Shown here: piece after piece, positions 53,029-62,183 of the stretch
How positions within the stretch are numbered: the stretch's first letter is position 1
How the letters are laid out: each line of letters opens with the position of its first letter
DNA from: Sphingobacterium sp.
GTDB taxonomy: Bacteria > Bacteroidota > Bacteroidia > Sphingobacteriales > Sphingobacteriaceae
NCBI GenBank assembly: GCA_031253985.1
Contig: JAIRVH010000028.1
Location: 1 to 64,000, forward strand
Reading direction: 5' to 3'
Length of the DNA: 64,000 nt
Notes under the pieces: model-generated
What the model was told of the DNA's origin: nothing
Databases searched by the model: none
Seen by the model: the letters and a program-made list of their open reading frames with translations, nothing else
Program-made: the position numbers and the translations under genes

Positions 53029-54189
53029 ATGAAAGGAAAAATGACCTTGCTTGGTCTTTCTGCAATGCTTGCTATTACCGTATCTTGTCAGCAACCGACT
53101 GGTTCTAAAACCTCAAAAGCAGATTCTTTATCGGCCTTAATGGATACCGCACAGTTTAGGGCAACGGTCGATCAGAAACAAGCTTATCTCTATGAATTGA
53201 GTAATAAAAATGGCGTACAGGCTTATTTTACCAATTTTGGCGCACGGTTGGTGGGCTTGTGGGTTCCGGACAATAAAGGAGAGCTACGCGATGTGGTCTT
53301 AGGCTTTTCGAAAGCATCTGACTATAATAATCCAAAAGAGCCATTTTTTGGAACCATCGTTGGTCCTTTTGGTAACCGGATTGCTAAAGGAAAATTTAAA
53401 CTGGATGATAAAACCTATAGATTGGCGGTAAATAATGGGCCCAATACGTTACATGGAGGTTTCAAAGGAGTGCATTTTGCCAATTGGACATTAAAATCCT
53501 CAGATCAATCATCGCTTACTTTTGCATATACGTTGCCGGACGGGCAGGAAGGCTTTCCGGGAAATATCCAGATGGAGGTGACTTATACGCTTAACGATAA
53601 TAATGAATTGATGATTGCTTATCGGGCTACTTCCGATAAAAAGACGGTAATCAATTTGACCAATCATGCTTACTTTAATTTAAATGGCGAGGGAAGTGGT
53701 GCCATTTTGGATCATCAGCTTCAATTGTTTGCAAATCAATACACTCCAGTAGATAGCACCCTAATACCGACAGGACAATTAGCATCGGTAAAGGGGACAG
53801 CTTTTGATTTTACGAGCTTGAAGTCAATAGGAAAAGATATTAATGCCAATGATCAGCAACTTGCTTTCGGAAAAGGTTATGACCACAATTTTGTCTTGAG
53901 TAAAGAGAAAGATGGCGACTGGTTTAAAGCAGCCCATGTGATTGGAGATAAATCGGGTATTGTTATGGATATTCTGACCGCCGAACCCGGGATACAATTT
54001 TATAGCGGTAATTTTATGAACGATCACGTGCAATTGAAGAACGGTAAAAAGGACTCCTTCCGTACAGCTTTTTGCCTTGAGCCGCAGCATTTTCCGGATG
54101 CCCCGAATCAGCCTGCTTTTCCAACAACTGTCCTAAACCCCGGACAAGTTTATCAAACGAAATCCCTGTATCGTTTTTCGGTAAAATAA
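53029..54189 (+). CDS. Aldose 1-epimerase (GalM family), lipoprotein
   Basis: 386 residues, about 35 longer than cytoplasmic GalM because of a lipoprotein signal (C20 in LAITVSCQQ). The epimerase core shows FFGTIVGPFGNRIAKGKF, NNGPNTLHGGFKGVHFANW, TNHAYFNLNGEG (His of the active site) and EPGIQFYSGNFM (Glu of the active site near the end). It interconverts alpha and beta anomers of sugars such as galactose or arabinose. The periplasmic location suggests it prepares monosaccharides released by the locus for uptake. Confidence 0.92.
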   Translation: MKGKMTLLGLSAMLAITVSCQQPTGSKTSKADSLSALMDTAQFRATVDQKQAYLYELSNKNGVQAYFTNFGARLVGLWVPDNKGELRDVVLGFSKASDYNNPKEPFFGTIVGPFGNRIAKGKFKLDDKTYRLAVNNGPNTLHGGFKGVHFANWTLKSSDQSSLTFAYTLPDGQEGFPGNIQMEVTYTLNDNNELMIAYRATSDKKTVINLTNHAYFNLNGEGSGAILDHQLQLFANQYTPVDSTLIPTGQLASVKGTAFDFTSLKSIGKDINANDQQLAFGKGYDHNFVLSKEKDGDWFKAAHVIGDKSGIVMDILTAEPGIQFYSGNFMNDHVQLKNGKKDSFRTAFCLEPQHFPDAPNQPAFPTTVLNPGQVYQTKSLYRFSVK

Positions 54190-54213
54190 TACATATTTAA
54201 TAATGATTGGTTT

Positions 54214-54254
54214 GAAAGTACACCACTGAAAAGAGGTGTACTTTCTTTATTTTA
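54214..54254 (+). terminator. Terminator after the aldose epimerase gene
   Basis: 11-bp stem GAAAGTACACC/GGTGTACTTTC (54214-54224 with 54235-54245), followed by TTTATTTT. Confidence 0.8.
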
Positions 54255-54349
54255 AAGACCTTTAAAACGTTTTAGGTTTGTTTCATTTATTTGATACAAA
54301 TAGGCAGTTTTTTGAGAAAAAACGAAAGTCTGCAAGATTGAATATACCT

Positions 54350-54357
54350 TAATTTTG
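54350..54357 (+). promoter_or_regulatory. Putative -7 box of the SusC operon
   Basis: TAATTTTG fits TAnnTTTG, 35 nt before the ATG at 54392. It separates the SusC operon from the epimerase gene, together with the upstream terminator. No convincing -33 box, consistent with activator control. Confidence 0.5.
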
Positions 54358-54391
54358 GACAAATCAATTATACAAACTAATCAATCTAGGT

Positions 54392-57300
54392 ATGTTTAAG
54401 GGTCTTAAATGTCTGCCAATATCTGCTACATTGCTCTGCTGTGCGAGCAGTTTTATTCCCTTAGCAAAGGGAGCTAATTTAATTCCAGTTTCTTCTGATG
54501 GGATCGAGTTGCAAAAAGCAATTAAAGGGGTTGTTAAGGACAAAGAGGGCAATCCGATCGTGGGGGCAACAGTCGCATTGAAATTCAAACCCAGTATTGC
54601 AGTCTCAACAGATGCGAAAGGTAATTTTAGTCTGACAGGTGTCAATGTCGGAGAACTTTTGACTGTAAGATCTGTAGGCTATCTTTCCAAAGAAGTAATG
54701 GCAATCGCTGATATGGCAATTACGCTGGAAGATGAGAATGCACGTATGGATGAAGTTGTCGTGGTGGGGTATGGTACGCAAAAGAAAGAATCTGTTACCG
54801 GTGCAATCACCGCAATTTCTTCGCAGGATATTTCACGATCGGTGGCAACAACAACTTCTGGAGCCCTAGTCGGGAAGATCGCCGGTGTTAACAGCCGCAT
54901 GTCCGATGGGCGTCCCGGAGCTGCTACGGGAATCAGTATCCGGAATATGGGAACACCCTTATATGTGATCGACGGAGTTCAAAAAGACGAAGGACAATTT
55001 AATAATTTAGACTTCAATGATATTGAATCGGTTTCGGTATTGAAGGATGCATCGGCCGCTATTTATGGTGTACGTGCGGCCAATGGTGTTGTTGTAGTGA
55101 CGACAAAGAAGGGGAAGCGGGGCGATAATAATACCTTTAATATCAATTCGTATTATGGCTGGCAGAGCATGTTCCGCTTTCCCAAACCGGCCGATGCCAG
55201 TACTTATATCAAAAGCTATATTCAGTCGGATGCTATTCTCGGAACCGAACATCCACAGTATACATTGGCAGATCTTGAAAAGTGGCAACAAGGTACCGAA
55301 AAAGGATATCGTCCTTTTGATTGGTATGATTATATTCTCAAAACCAGCCCACAAACCTATATTTCGGGGAATGTCAGTGGTGGATCAGAAAAAATTAATT
55401 ATTACCTGAGTGTGGGGCATCTGGACCAGCAATCTATCATCCGTAATTACGGCGGTTTTAATCGTACCAATGTGCAGATGAATATTGACGCGAATGTATC
55501 CAAAAGATTAAAAATTGGTGCCAATTTGAATGGGCGGATCGAGCAGCGCAAACAGCCAGGCGTACCCGGCGCTGACGATACCTGGCAGGCGTTATTTGCG
55601 ATATATCGCAATCTGCCTACTGCACGGCCTTTTGCCAACGACAATCCTTTGTATCCAACGCAGACATCGCCAAATGCGGAAACCAACTTTGCGATGCTGA
55701 ATTATGATCTGTCCGGTACATTTCAGGAAAAATGGCGGGTGATGCAGTTAAATTTTAATGCGGAATATAAGATCACAAATGATTTGATCGCTAAGGGAAC
55801 AGTAGGCTATTATCTGGCCAATAAATGGATGGATAATCAGGAGTTTACCTATAAACTCTATGGCTACGATGAGAAGACAGATACTTACCCGGTTACTTTT
55901 AGCATGGACAATCCTTGGCGGGAAAGATCTATTTCGCAGGTTGAAGAAATTTCCACCCAATTTACCTTAAACTATAACAAGCGATTCGGCAGACATGGCA
56001 TTAATGCTGTGCTTGCTGCTGAGTCCATAAAAAGGGATAATCCGGATGTTTATGTGCACGATCGCCCAGCCTCCAATGCCTTGAGTCTGATCTATTTTCA
56101 AACGATGGACACCTACAATGATACGGGCGTGAATACCCAGGCGAGAGCCGGTTTTGCAGGCAGGGTCAATTATGATTATGATCAGAAATATCTTTTGGAG
56201 CTTTCTTCGCGCTATGACGGTTCTTGGAAATTCGCTCCGGGAAGCCGATGGGGATTTTTTCCTTCGGTATCTGCAGGTTGGCGTATTTCATCTGAAAAGT
56301 TTTGGTCTGAAGGTATGAAAAAGGTATTGGACGATGTGAAGTTAAGAGGATCTTACGGTGTATTGGGCGATGATAATTTGGATGCCTGGGATTATTTTGC
56401 TTTTGGTTATCTAAGTGGATATAATTATTTCCGAAAACCAGTCCGTGATGGCTATCAGAATATCGTCGGTTCAACAATTGACGGAAAGTATGTGATAGGT
56501 TCTCAGGCGCGTGGTCTTCCTGTTAAAACACTTTCTTGGATTCAGGCTCATATGCTAAATGTTGGTTTGGACTTTAGTACGCTAAAAGGGAAATTAACAG
56601 GTTCGGTAGATTTGTTCCGTCGAAAAAGAACAGGACTGCCCGCGAAGCGAGAAGATGTATTGATACCGAATGAAGTAGGCTTTAGTTTACCTTATGAAAA
56701 TCTGAATTCAGATATTCACCAGGGTATCGATGGATCTTTAATGTGGCGGAGTAGCGTCAATGGATTTAACTATTTCGTAGGCGGTAATTTTACTTTCGCA
56801 CGGCAAACTGATGGTGAGCAATATAAACCACGTTTCGGAAACTCCTTGGATCAATATCGAAAATCGATCTACGACCGTTATGCCTTTCTCAATTGGGGAT
56901 TACATTCCATTGGACAATTCCAGTCTTGGGAAGAAATTGCAAATTATGATATAGACAATGACCGTAAAGGTAACTCATCATTACGGCCAGGCGATATCAA
57001 ATACGAAGATATTAATGGCGATAAAGTGATCAATGAGTTGGATGAACGACCAATCGGATATCGGCAGGGTGGTCTTCCTTATTTCAATTATGGGATTAAC
57101 CTTGGTGGCCAATTTAAGGGATTTGATTTGGCAATGGATTTTACCGGAGCAGCTTTTGCTTCCTTTAATCCGAGTTATGAGGCCGTATTCCCTTTTCATG
57201 ATGGGGGCAACAATCCGCAGTACTATATGGAAAACCAGTGGATGTTGAGTGATATAACGAATCCAAACAGTGCACTGATCCCCGGGAAATACCCGACGTT

Positions 57301-57583
57301 AATTAAAGGAAATAGAGATCATAGCAATTATTGGCATAGTGACTTTTGGCTTACCAATGTCAATTATCTGAAATTAAGAAATCTGCAGATCGGATATACT
57401 TTACCGGAGAAATGGATGAAACCCCGAGGAATTCAGAAATTGAGGGTATACACCATGATGCAGAATCTGTTTAGCATAGATAATTTGGGGGATATGAAGA
57501 TCGATCCCGAAATCACAAGCGATTCAGGTGTTCAATACCCTACAAATCGAGTTATAAACGTTGGTGTTACCTTAACTTTTTAA
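54392..57583 (+). CDS. SusC/RagA-family TonB-linked outer-membrane transporter (PUL)
   Basis: 1063 residues. After the signal peptide come a regulatory-like domain (IKGVVKDKEGNPIVGATV), the conserved DEVVVVGYGTQKKESVTGAI, the plug (ISIRNMGTPLYVIDGVQ, then VLKDASAAIYGVRAANGVVVV) and a barrel ending in INVGVTLTF-like strands. It imports oligosaccharides through the outer membrane with SusD and TonB. The TAA stop shares a base with the SusD ATG (TAATG). The promoter sits behind a terminator, so it is expressed separately from the epimerase. Confidence 0.95.
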   Translation: MFKGLKCLPISATLLCCASSFIPLAKGANLIPVSSDGIELQKAIKGVVKDKEGNPIVGATVALKFKPSIAVSTDAKGNFSLTGVNVGELLTVRSVGYLSKEVMAIADMAITLEDENARMDEVVVVGYGTQKKESVTGAITAISSQDISRSVATTTSGALVGKIAGVNSRMSDGRPGAATGISIRNMGTPLYVIDGVQKDEGQFNNLDFNDIESVSVLKDASAAIYGVRAANGVVVVTTKKGKRGDNNTFNINSYYGWQSMFRFPKPADASTYIKSYIQSDAILGTEHPQYTLADLEKWQQGTEKGYRPFDWYDYILKTSPQTYISGNVSGGSEKINYYLSVGHLDQQSIIRNYGGFNRTNVQMNIDANVSKRLKIGANLNGRIEQRKQPGVPGADDTWQALFAIYRNLPTARPFANDNPLYPTQTSPNAETNFAMLNYDLSGTFQEKWRVMQLNFNAEYKITNDLIAKGTVGYYLANKWMDNQEFTYKLYGYDEKTDTYPVTFSMDNPWRERSISQVEEISTQFTLNYNKRFGRHGINAVLAAESIKRDNPDVYVHDRPASNALSLIYFQTMDTYNDTGVNTQARAGFAGRVNYDYDQKYLLELSSRYDGSWKFAPGSRWGFFPSVSAGWRISSEKFWSEGMKKVLDDVKLRGSYGVLGDDNLDAWDYFAFGYLSGYNYFRKPVRDGYQNIVGSTIDGKYVIGSQARGLPVKTLSWIQAHMLNVGLDFSTLKGKLTGSVDLFRRKRTGLPAKREDVLIPNEVGFSLPYENLNSDIHQGIDGSLMWRSSVNGFNYFVGGNFTFARQTDGEQYKPRFGNSLDQYRKSIYDRYAFLNWGLHSIGQFQSWEEIANYDIDNDRKGNSSLRPGDIKYEDINGDKVINELDERPIGYRQGGLPYFNYGINLGGQFKGFDLAMDFTGAAFASFNPSYEAVFPFHDGGNNPQYYMENQWMLSDITNPNSALIPGKYPTLIKGNRDHSNYWHSDFWLTNVNYLKLRNLQIGYTLPEKWMKPRGIQKLRVYTMMQNLFSIDNLGDMKIDPEITSDSGVQYPTNRVINVGVTLTF

Positions 57584-59412
57584 TGAAGATGATAAAGAAG
57601 AAAGTTATTTTATTGGGTGTATGTTTGGTATGTACATTTTCAAGTTGCAATAAGTTTTTGGAGAGGGAATCACAGGCTATTTTTACAGACGATCAGATAT
57701 TTTCGGATCAGAATATGATAAAATCTGTACTGGCTAACTATTATGGACGGATTAGCTGGGGACAGCAATTTGGTGACAATGGATCTTTTGCGATGTTGGA
57801 CGAGGCCGGATTTTCAAGCGGTGGCCCCAATACAATGCAGGAATTTCCAAATGACTTTTGGCGAATGTATGACTATGAACTGATTCGCAATCTGAATCAG
57901 TTTATCGTAGGTGTTCGTCAATCATCATTGGACGAAAATAATAAAAAGAGCATCGAAGGCGAGGCGAGATTTATTCGTGCCTGGACCTACTTCAATATGA
58001 TTAAGCGTTTGGGAGGTGTGCCTTTGGTGGGGGATAAGATCTATGATTATACGGGTGGGATGGATCCGGCAGAGTTGCAGACACCCCGGTCAACAGAAGC
58101 CGAGAGTTATAATTACGTGATTAGCGAATGTACCGAGGCGGCTAAAATGCTCGGTATAGAGAAAACCATCAATTCAGCTAGAGCGAATAAATGGACAGCT
58201 TTGGCACTCAAGGCGCGGGCAAGTCTGTACGCTGCTTCTATAGCGAATTATAATTATAAAACGCCAGATGTCAAAACAGCAGGTAATGAGGTGGGGATTC
58301 CGGCAGCGCAAGCCAATGCATATTACCAGATAGCCTATGAATCCGCATTGGATATTATCAGCAATAGCCCTTATGCGCTCTATAATGGAAATGCCGACAA
58401 AGGAAAGAACTTCTACCTTGCCGTAAGTTCAAAATCAAGCAGCAATGAAGTTATTTGGGCGAAGGATTATGCGTATCCCGGTGAAACACATTTTTTTACC
58501 AACAATAACATTGCCTCTTCCGTACGAGGAGATATTGATGCCAATTTTGTTACGCCTGTTCTAAATCTGGTGGAAGCATTTGAATATACAAATGATCGGA
58601 ATGGTACGTTGAAAACGAAGACTGCCACGGGAGATTACATTTACTACAATAACCCAGAAGAGTTATTCGCCCATAAAGATGCACGCCTGTATGGTACTGT
58701 AATCTACTCTGGTTCTGATTTTGCCGGTACAAAAATCACTTATCAAGCAGGTGTTCGATACAAAGAGGGCGGAGTATGGAAGACGATGACCGCAATACCC
58801 GGTGCGTCTGATTCCAAATTTGGAGGAATTATCACAAGCAAAGATGGCCCAACGACTTCCAACGATATGTATGTCAACAAAACCGGGTTTAATATCAGGA
58901 AGTTTATTGACGAAAACAAAGATGCTTCTACCCGCGGGCGGGGTTCGGATATTTGGTTTGTTCGTTTTCGTTATGCGGAATTTCTGCTGATTGCCGCAGA
59001 GGCCGGACTTGAACTTGGTAAACCGCAAGCCGAGTTAACGGGATATGTCAATAAGATCAGGGAGCGCGCGGGAATACAGCCATTGACGACGATTTCTTTG
59101 AATGATATCATTCAGGAGCGCCGGGTTGAATTTGCCTTCGAAGATCATCGTTATTGGGATCTGAAGCGTTTGCGGATTGCCCATGAGATCTGGAACGGAA
59201 GCGCTGATAATTACAATGCGGTGCACTATGCCCTATTTCCATATAAAATATATGCTCCGGGGGATCCAAATGATGGTAAATGGGTTTTTGAGAAACAGAA
59301 ATCCAGTCATACACTCTATCCAAGAAATTTTAAATATCAGAACTATTACAATTTCATCGATCAAGGCTGGATTAATAATAATCCTAAGTTAGTTCGAAAT
59401 CCTTATCAATAG
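57583..59412 (+). CDS. SusD/RagB-family outer-membrane lipoprotein (PUL)
   Basis: 609 residues. Lipoprotein signal with C22 in CTFSSCNKFLERESQ. The helical TPR-type SusD core includes IEGEARFIRAWTYFNMIKRLGGVPLVGDKI; the conserved C-terminal region is VEFAFEDHRYWDLKRLRI, typical of the SusD_RagB family. It binds the glycan at the cell surface and feeds the SusC channel. It is translationally coupled to SusC through a one-base stop/start overlap. Confidence 0.95.
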   Translation: MKMIKKKVILLGVCLVCTFSSCNKFLERESQAIFTDDQIFSDQNMIKSVLANYYGRISWGQQFGDNGSFAMLDEAGFSSGGPNTMQEFPNDFWRMYDYELIRNLNQFIVGVRQSSLDENNKKSIEGEARFIRAWTYFNMIKRLGGVPLVGDKIYDYTGGMDPAELQTPRSTEAESYNYVISECTEAAKMLGIEKTINSARANKWTALALKARASLYAASIANYNYKTPDVKTAGNEVGIPAAQANAYYQIAYESALDIISNSPYALYNGNADKGKNFYLAVSSKSSSNEVIWAKDYAYPGETHFFTNNNIASSVRGDIDANFVTPVLNLVEAFEYTNDRNGTLKTKTATGDYIYYNNPEELFAHKDARLYGTVIYSGSDFAGTKITYQAGVRYKEGGVWKTMTAIPGASDSKFGGIITSKDGPTTSNDMYVNKTGFNIRKFIDENKDASTRGRGSDIWFVRFRYAEFLLIAAEAGLELGKPQAELTGYVNKIRERAGIQPLTTISLNDIIQERRVEFAFEDHRYWDLKRLRIAHEIWNGSADNYNAVHYALFPYKIYAPGDPNDGKWVFEKQKSSHTLYPRNFKYQNYYNFIDQGWINNNPKLVRNPYQ

Positions 59413-59422
59413 CATTAGTCTT

Positions 59423-60097
59423 ATGAAAACTTTTTTTTGTAAATTAATAGTCAGTTTGTGTTTGATCGTAGGTGTATTTGCTTGTGGCAAAGATAACTAT
59501 GAGGCACCCAAAAGTACACTGAGTGGGCGGGTAACCTACAATTCAGAACCTCTGGGAGTAAGGGGATCTAATCAGTCTGTTTCACTTCAGTTGTGGCAAG
59601 ATGGTTTTCCCCTTCGATCGGCTATCAATGTGTATGTGACACAGGACGGTTCATTTGCGGCAAAGCTCTTCGATGGGCAGTACAAATTGGTGGCAACGAG
59701 CGGAAATGGCCCTTGGTTGAATAGTACCGATACCGTGCTGGTGGATGTACGGGGCAATACAACCATCGAGTACCCAGTTAAACCTTATTATACCATGAGT
59801 AATATTACCGATAATGTTCAGGGAAATGTTCTGAAAGCTTCTTTCGATCTTAAGGCAATAGATGCTTCAAGAACGATTGATTTTGCAACCTTATTGGTCA
59901 ATGATACAAAATTCGTGGATTTGGGTCAATATACCTATAAAATGGAAAAAACTGGAATGAGTACGGGGCATGTCAACCTGGAGCTGGATATCAAAGATAT
60001 TTTGACCAAGAGTGCTGCAGTATATGCGCGTGTGGGCTTGAAGATAAGCGGTATCACCGAGGCGCTATACGATAGTTCACCTAAGAAATTGAAATAG
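59423..60097 (+). CDS. DUF3823-domain lipoprotein (PUL accessory surface protein)
   Basis: 224 residues with a lipoprotein signal (C21 in VGVFACGKDN). The N-terminal half is a carboxypeptidase-regulatory-like beta domain (TLSGRVTYNSEPLGVRGSNQ) as in DUF3823 proteins, and the C-terminal half is a second beta domain. Such proteins regularly follow SusD in polysaccharide utilization loci and are thought to bind glycan on the cell surface. It lies 10 bp after SusD and 2 bp before the GH127 gene, so it is co-transcribed. Confidence 0.85.
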   Translation: MKTFFCKLIVSLCLIVGVFACGKDNYEAPKSTLSGRVTYNSEPLGVRGSNQSVSLQLWQDGFPLRSAINVYVTQDGSFAAKLFDGQYKLVATSGNGPWLNSTDTVLVDVRGNTTIEYPVKPYYTMSNITDNVQGNVLKASFDLKAIDASRTIDFATLLVNDTKFVDLGQYTYKMEKTGMSTGHVNLELDIKDILTKSAAVYARVGLKISGITEALYDSSPKKLK

Positions 60098-60099
60098 CA

Positions 60100-62145
60100 A
60101 TGATCAAAAGAACTAGCTTTTTAAGCCTATTCATGGGCATCTGTCTCGCTACCTCTGCGCAAACAGGAATAGCAACAGCTGTAGACCAATTACCATTAAC
60201 CGGTAAGAATACACAATATGTTAATAATAGGGCTCCTTTAAGACAGAATGCCTTGACAAAATTACCGGTGGGCAGCATCGTCCCGGAAGGTTGGCTCGGG
60301 AAGTATCTGGAGCTGCAGAAAGATGGTCTTACAGGCCATCTGGGCGAAATTAGTGCCTGGTTGTCTAAAAAAAATAACGCTTGGTTAAGTACGGATGGGA
60401 AAGGAGATTATGGCTGGGAAGAAGTTCCTTATTGGTTAAAAGGCTACGCTAATTTGGGCTACATCTTGAAAGATCCTAAGATAATAGCAGAGTCAAAAAT
60501 CTGGTTAGAGGCTGCGCTAAAAAGCCAGCGTCCTGATGGATACTTTGGACCATTGATCCTACGTAATAACAAACCGGATCTTTGGGGAAATATGTTGATG
60601 CTATGGTGTTTGCAATCTTACTATGAATATAGCGGTGACCAACGTGTTTTAACGTTGATGACCAATTATTTTAAATGGCAGGCCAATTTGCCAGATAGTT
60701 TTTTTCTCAAGGACTACTGGGAGAATAGCCGTGGTGGTGACAATTTGCTATCCGTATATTGGCTCTATAATAGAACGCAAGGGAATGAATGGTTGATGGA
60801 TTTAGCGGATAAAATCCATCGGAATACCGCCAATTGGCGCCAGAAAGACGATTTGCCGAATTGGCATAATGTCAATGTTGCACAATGTTTTAGGGAGCCA
60901 GCAACCTATTATCTGAAAAGCCAGTCGAATGAAGATCTGAAAGCAACATACGCTAACTTTCATTATGTCAGGCAGGTATTTGGTCAGGTCCCGGGCGGCA
61001 TGTTCGGTGCGGATGAAAATGCCCGTCCAGGATATACAGATCCACGTCAAGGAGTGGAGACCTGTGGCATGGTCGAGCAGATGGCCTCCAATGAAATCCT
61101 TCTTGGAATAACCGGAGATCCATTTTGGGCAGACCATGCCGAAGAGGTGGCATTTAATACCTATCCCGCCGCGGTAACAGCCGATTTTAAAGCTCTTCGG
61201 TATATCACTAGTCCTAATATGACCATCAGCGACAGCCATAATCATGCACCGGGAATAGATAATAATGGACCGTTTTTAATGATGAATCCTTTCAGTTCAC
61301 GCTGCTGTCAGCACAATCATAGTCAGGGTTGGCCATATTATGCTGAACATCTGTACATGGCAACCAATGACAATGGTATTGCGGCAGTGTTATATGCCGC
61401 ATCGAAGGCTGAAGTCAAAGTCGGAGACAACCAAGCTGTTCAGATCAGACAACAGTCCAATTACCCTTTTGAAGAGTCTTTGCGGTTTGAAATAGGCACA
61501 CAGGGTAAAACTGTTGATTTCCCATTTTATCTTCGCATACCAGCCTGGGCCAAGCAAGCGAAAATCACTGTAAACGGTAAAAGCCAGTCCGTTGAATCTG
61601 GGGCAAAATACATTCGGATCAACAGGAGCTGGAAAGATGGTGACAAAGTTGAACTTTCGTTACCGATGTCTATTGATTTAAAAACATGGACTGCCAACAA
61701 AAATGCTGTTAGTATTCAGCGGGGACCATTGACCTATGCGCTTAAAATAAAAGAGAATTATGTGAAAAAGGACAGTAAAGCCTCCGCAATCGGAGATTCA
61801 AAATGGCAGGAAACTGCGGATCCCTCCAAGTGGCCTTCTTATGAAATCCTTCCCGCAAGTGAGTGGAACTATGGACTTGTACAAAATCAGCTACAAGCTG
61901 TTGATCAATTAAAAGTTGTCAAACGGACATGGCCTAAAGATGCCTTTCCCTTTGATGCAGATGCCGTGCCTATCTCTATTTTTGTCAAAGCAAAACGTAT
62001 TGACGGGTGGAAAATTGATGAAAATGGTCTGACAGGCGTATTGCCAGTTAGTCCAATGGAAAGTAATGGCGAGATCCGGGAAGTTGAACTGATTCCGATG
62101 GGAGCAGCACGTTTACGCATTGCTGCTTTTCCAACTGTGAAATAA
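60100..62145 (+). CDS. GH127-type beta-L-arabinofuranosidase (DUF1680 superfamily)
   Basis: 681 residues with a signal peptide. The (alpha/alpha)6 barrel contains the metal/nucleophile residues of the family: E320 and C322 in GVETCGMVEQ, and C402 and C403 in SSRCCQHNHSQGW. They correspond to the Glu-x-Cys and Cys-Cys zinc ligands of the characterised Bifidobacterium enzyme, one Cys being the nucleophile. C-terminal beta domains follow (FPFYLRIPAWAKQAKITVNG). It would release beta-L-arabinofuranose in the periplasm; GH146 or another DUF1680 branch is an alternative. Fifth step of the SusC operon. Confidence 0.85.
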   Translation: MIKRTSFLSLFMGICLATSAQTGIATAVDQLPLTGKNTQYVNNRAPLRQNALTKLPVGSIVPEGWLGKYLELQKDGLTGHLGEISAWLSKKNNAWLSTDGKGDYGWEEVPYWLKGYANLGYILKDPKIIAESKIWLEAALKSQRPDGYFGPLILRNNKPDLWGNMLMLWCLQSYYEYSGDQRVLTLMTNYFKWQANLPDSFFLKDYWENSRGGDNLLSVYWLYNRTQGNEWLMDLADKIHRNTANWRQKDDLPNWHNVNVAQCFREPATYYLKSQSNEDLKATYANFHYVRQVFGQVPGGMFGADENARPGYTDPRQGVETCGMVEQMASNEILLGITGDPFWADHAEEVAFNTYPAAVTADFKALRYITSPNMTISDSHNHAPGIDNNGPFLMMNPFSSRCCQHNHSQGWPYYAEHLYMATNDNGIAAVLYAASKAEVKVGDNQAVQIRQQSNYPFEESLRFEIGTQGKTVDFPFYLRIPAWAKQAKITVNGKSQSVESGAKYIRINRSWKDGDKVELSLPMSIDLKTWTANKNAVSIQRGPLTYALKIKENYVKKDSKASAIGDSKWQETADPSKWPSYEILPASEWNYGLVQNQLQAVDQLKVVKRTWPKDAFPFDADAVPISIFVKAKRIDGWKIDENGLTGVLPVSPMESNGEIREVELIPMGAARLRIAAFPTVK

Positions 62146-62183
62146 TGTAAATACGCTATAAATAAATGACTTAACGATTTTTT

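Noticed and set aside
60802..61245. Minus-strand open frame of 147 codons inside the GH127 gene
   Set aside because: The plus-strand frame carries the zinc-site cysteines and a full family fold; the opposite frame has no family features and is a codon-bias shadow.
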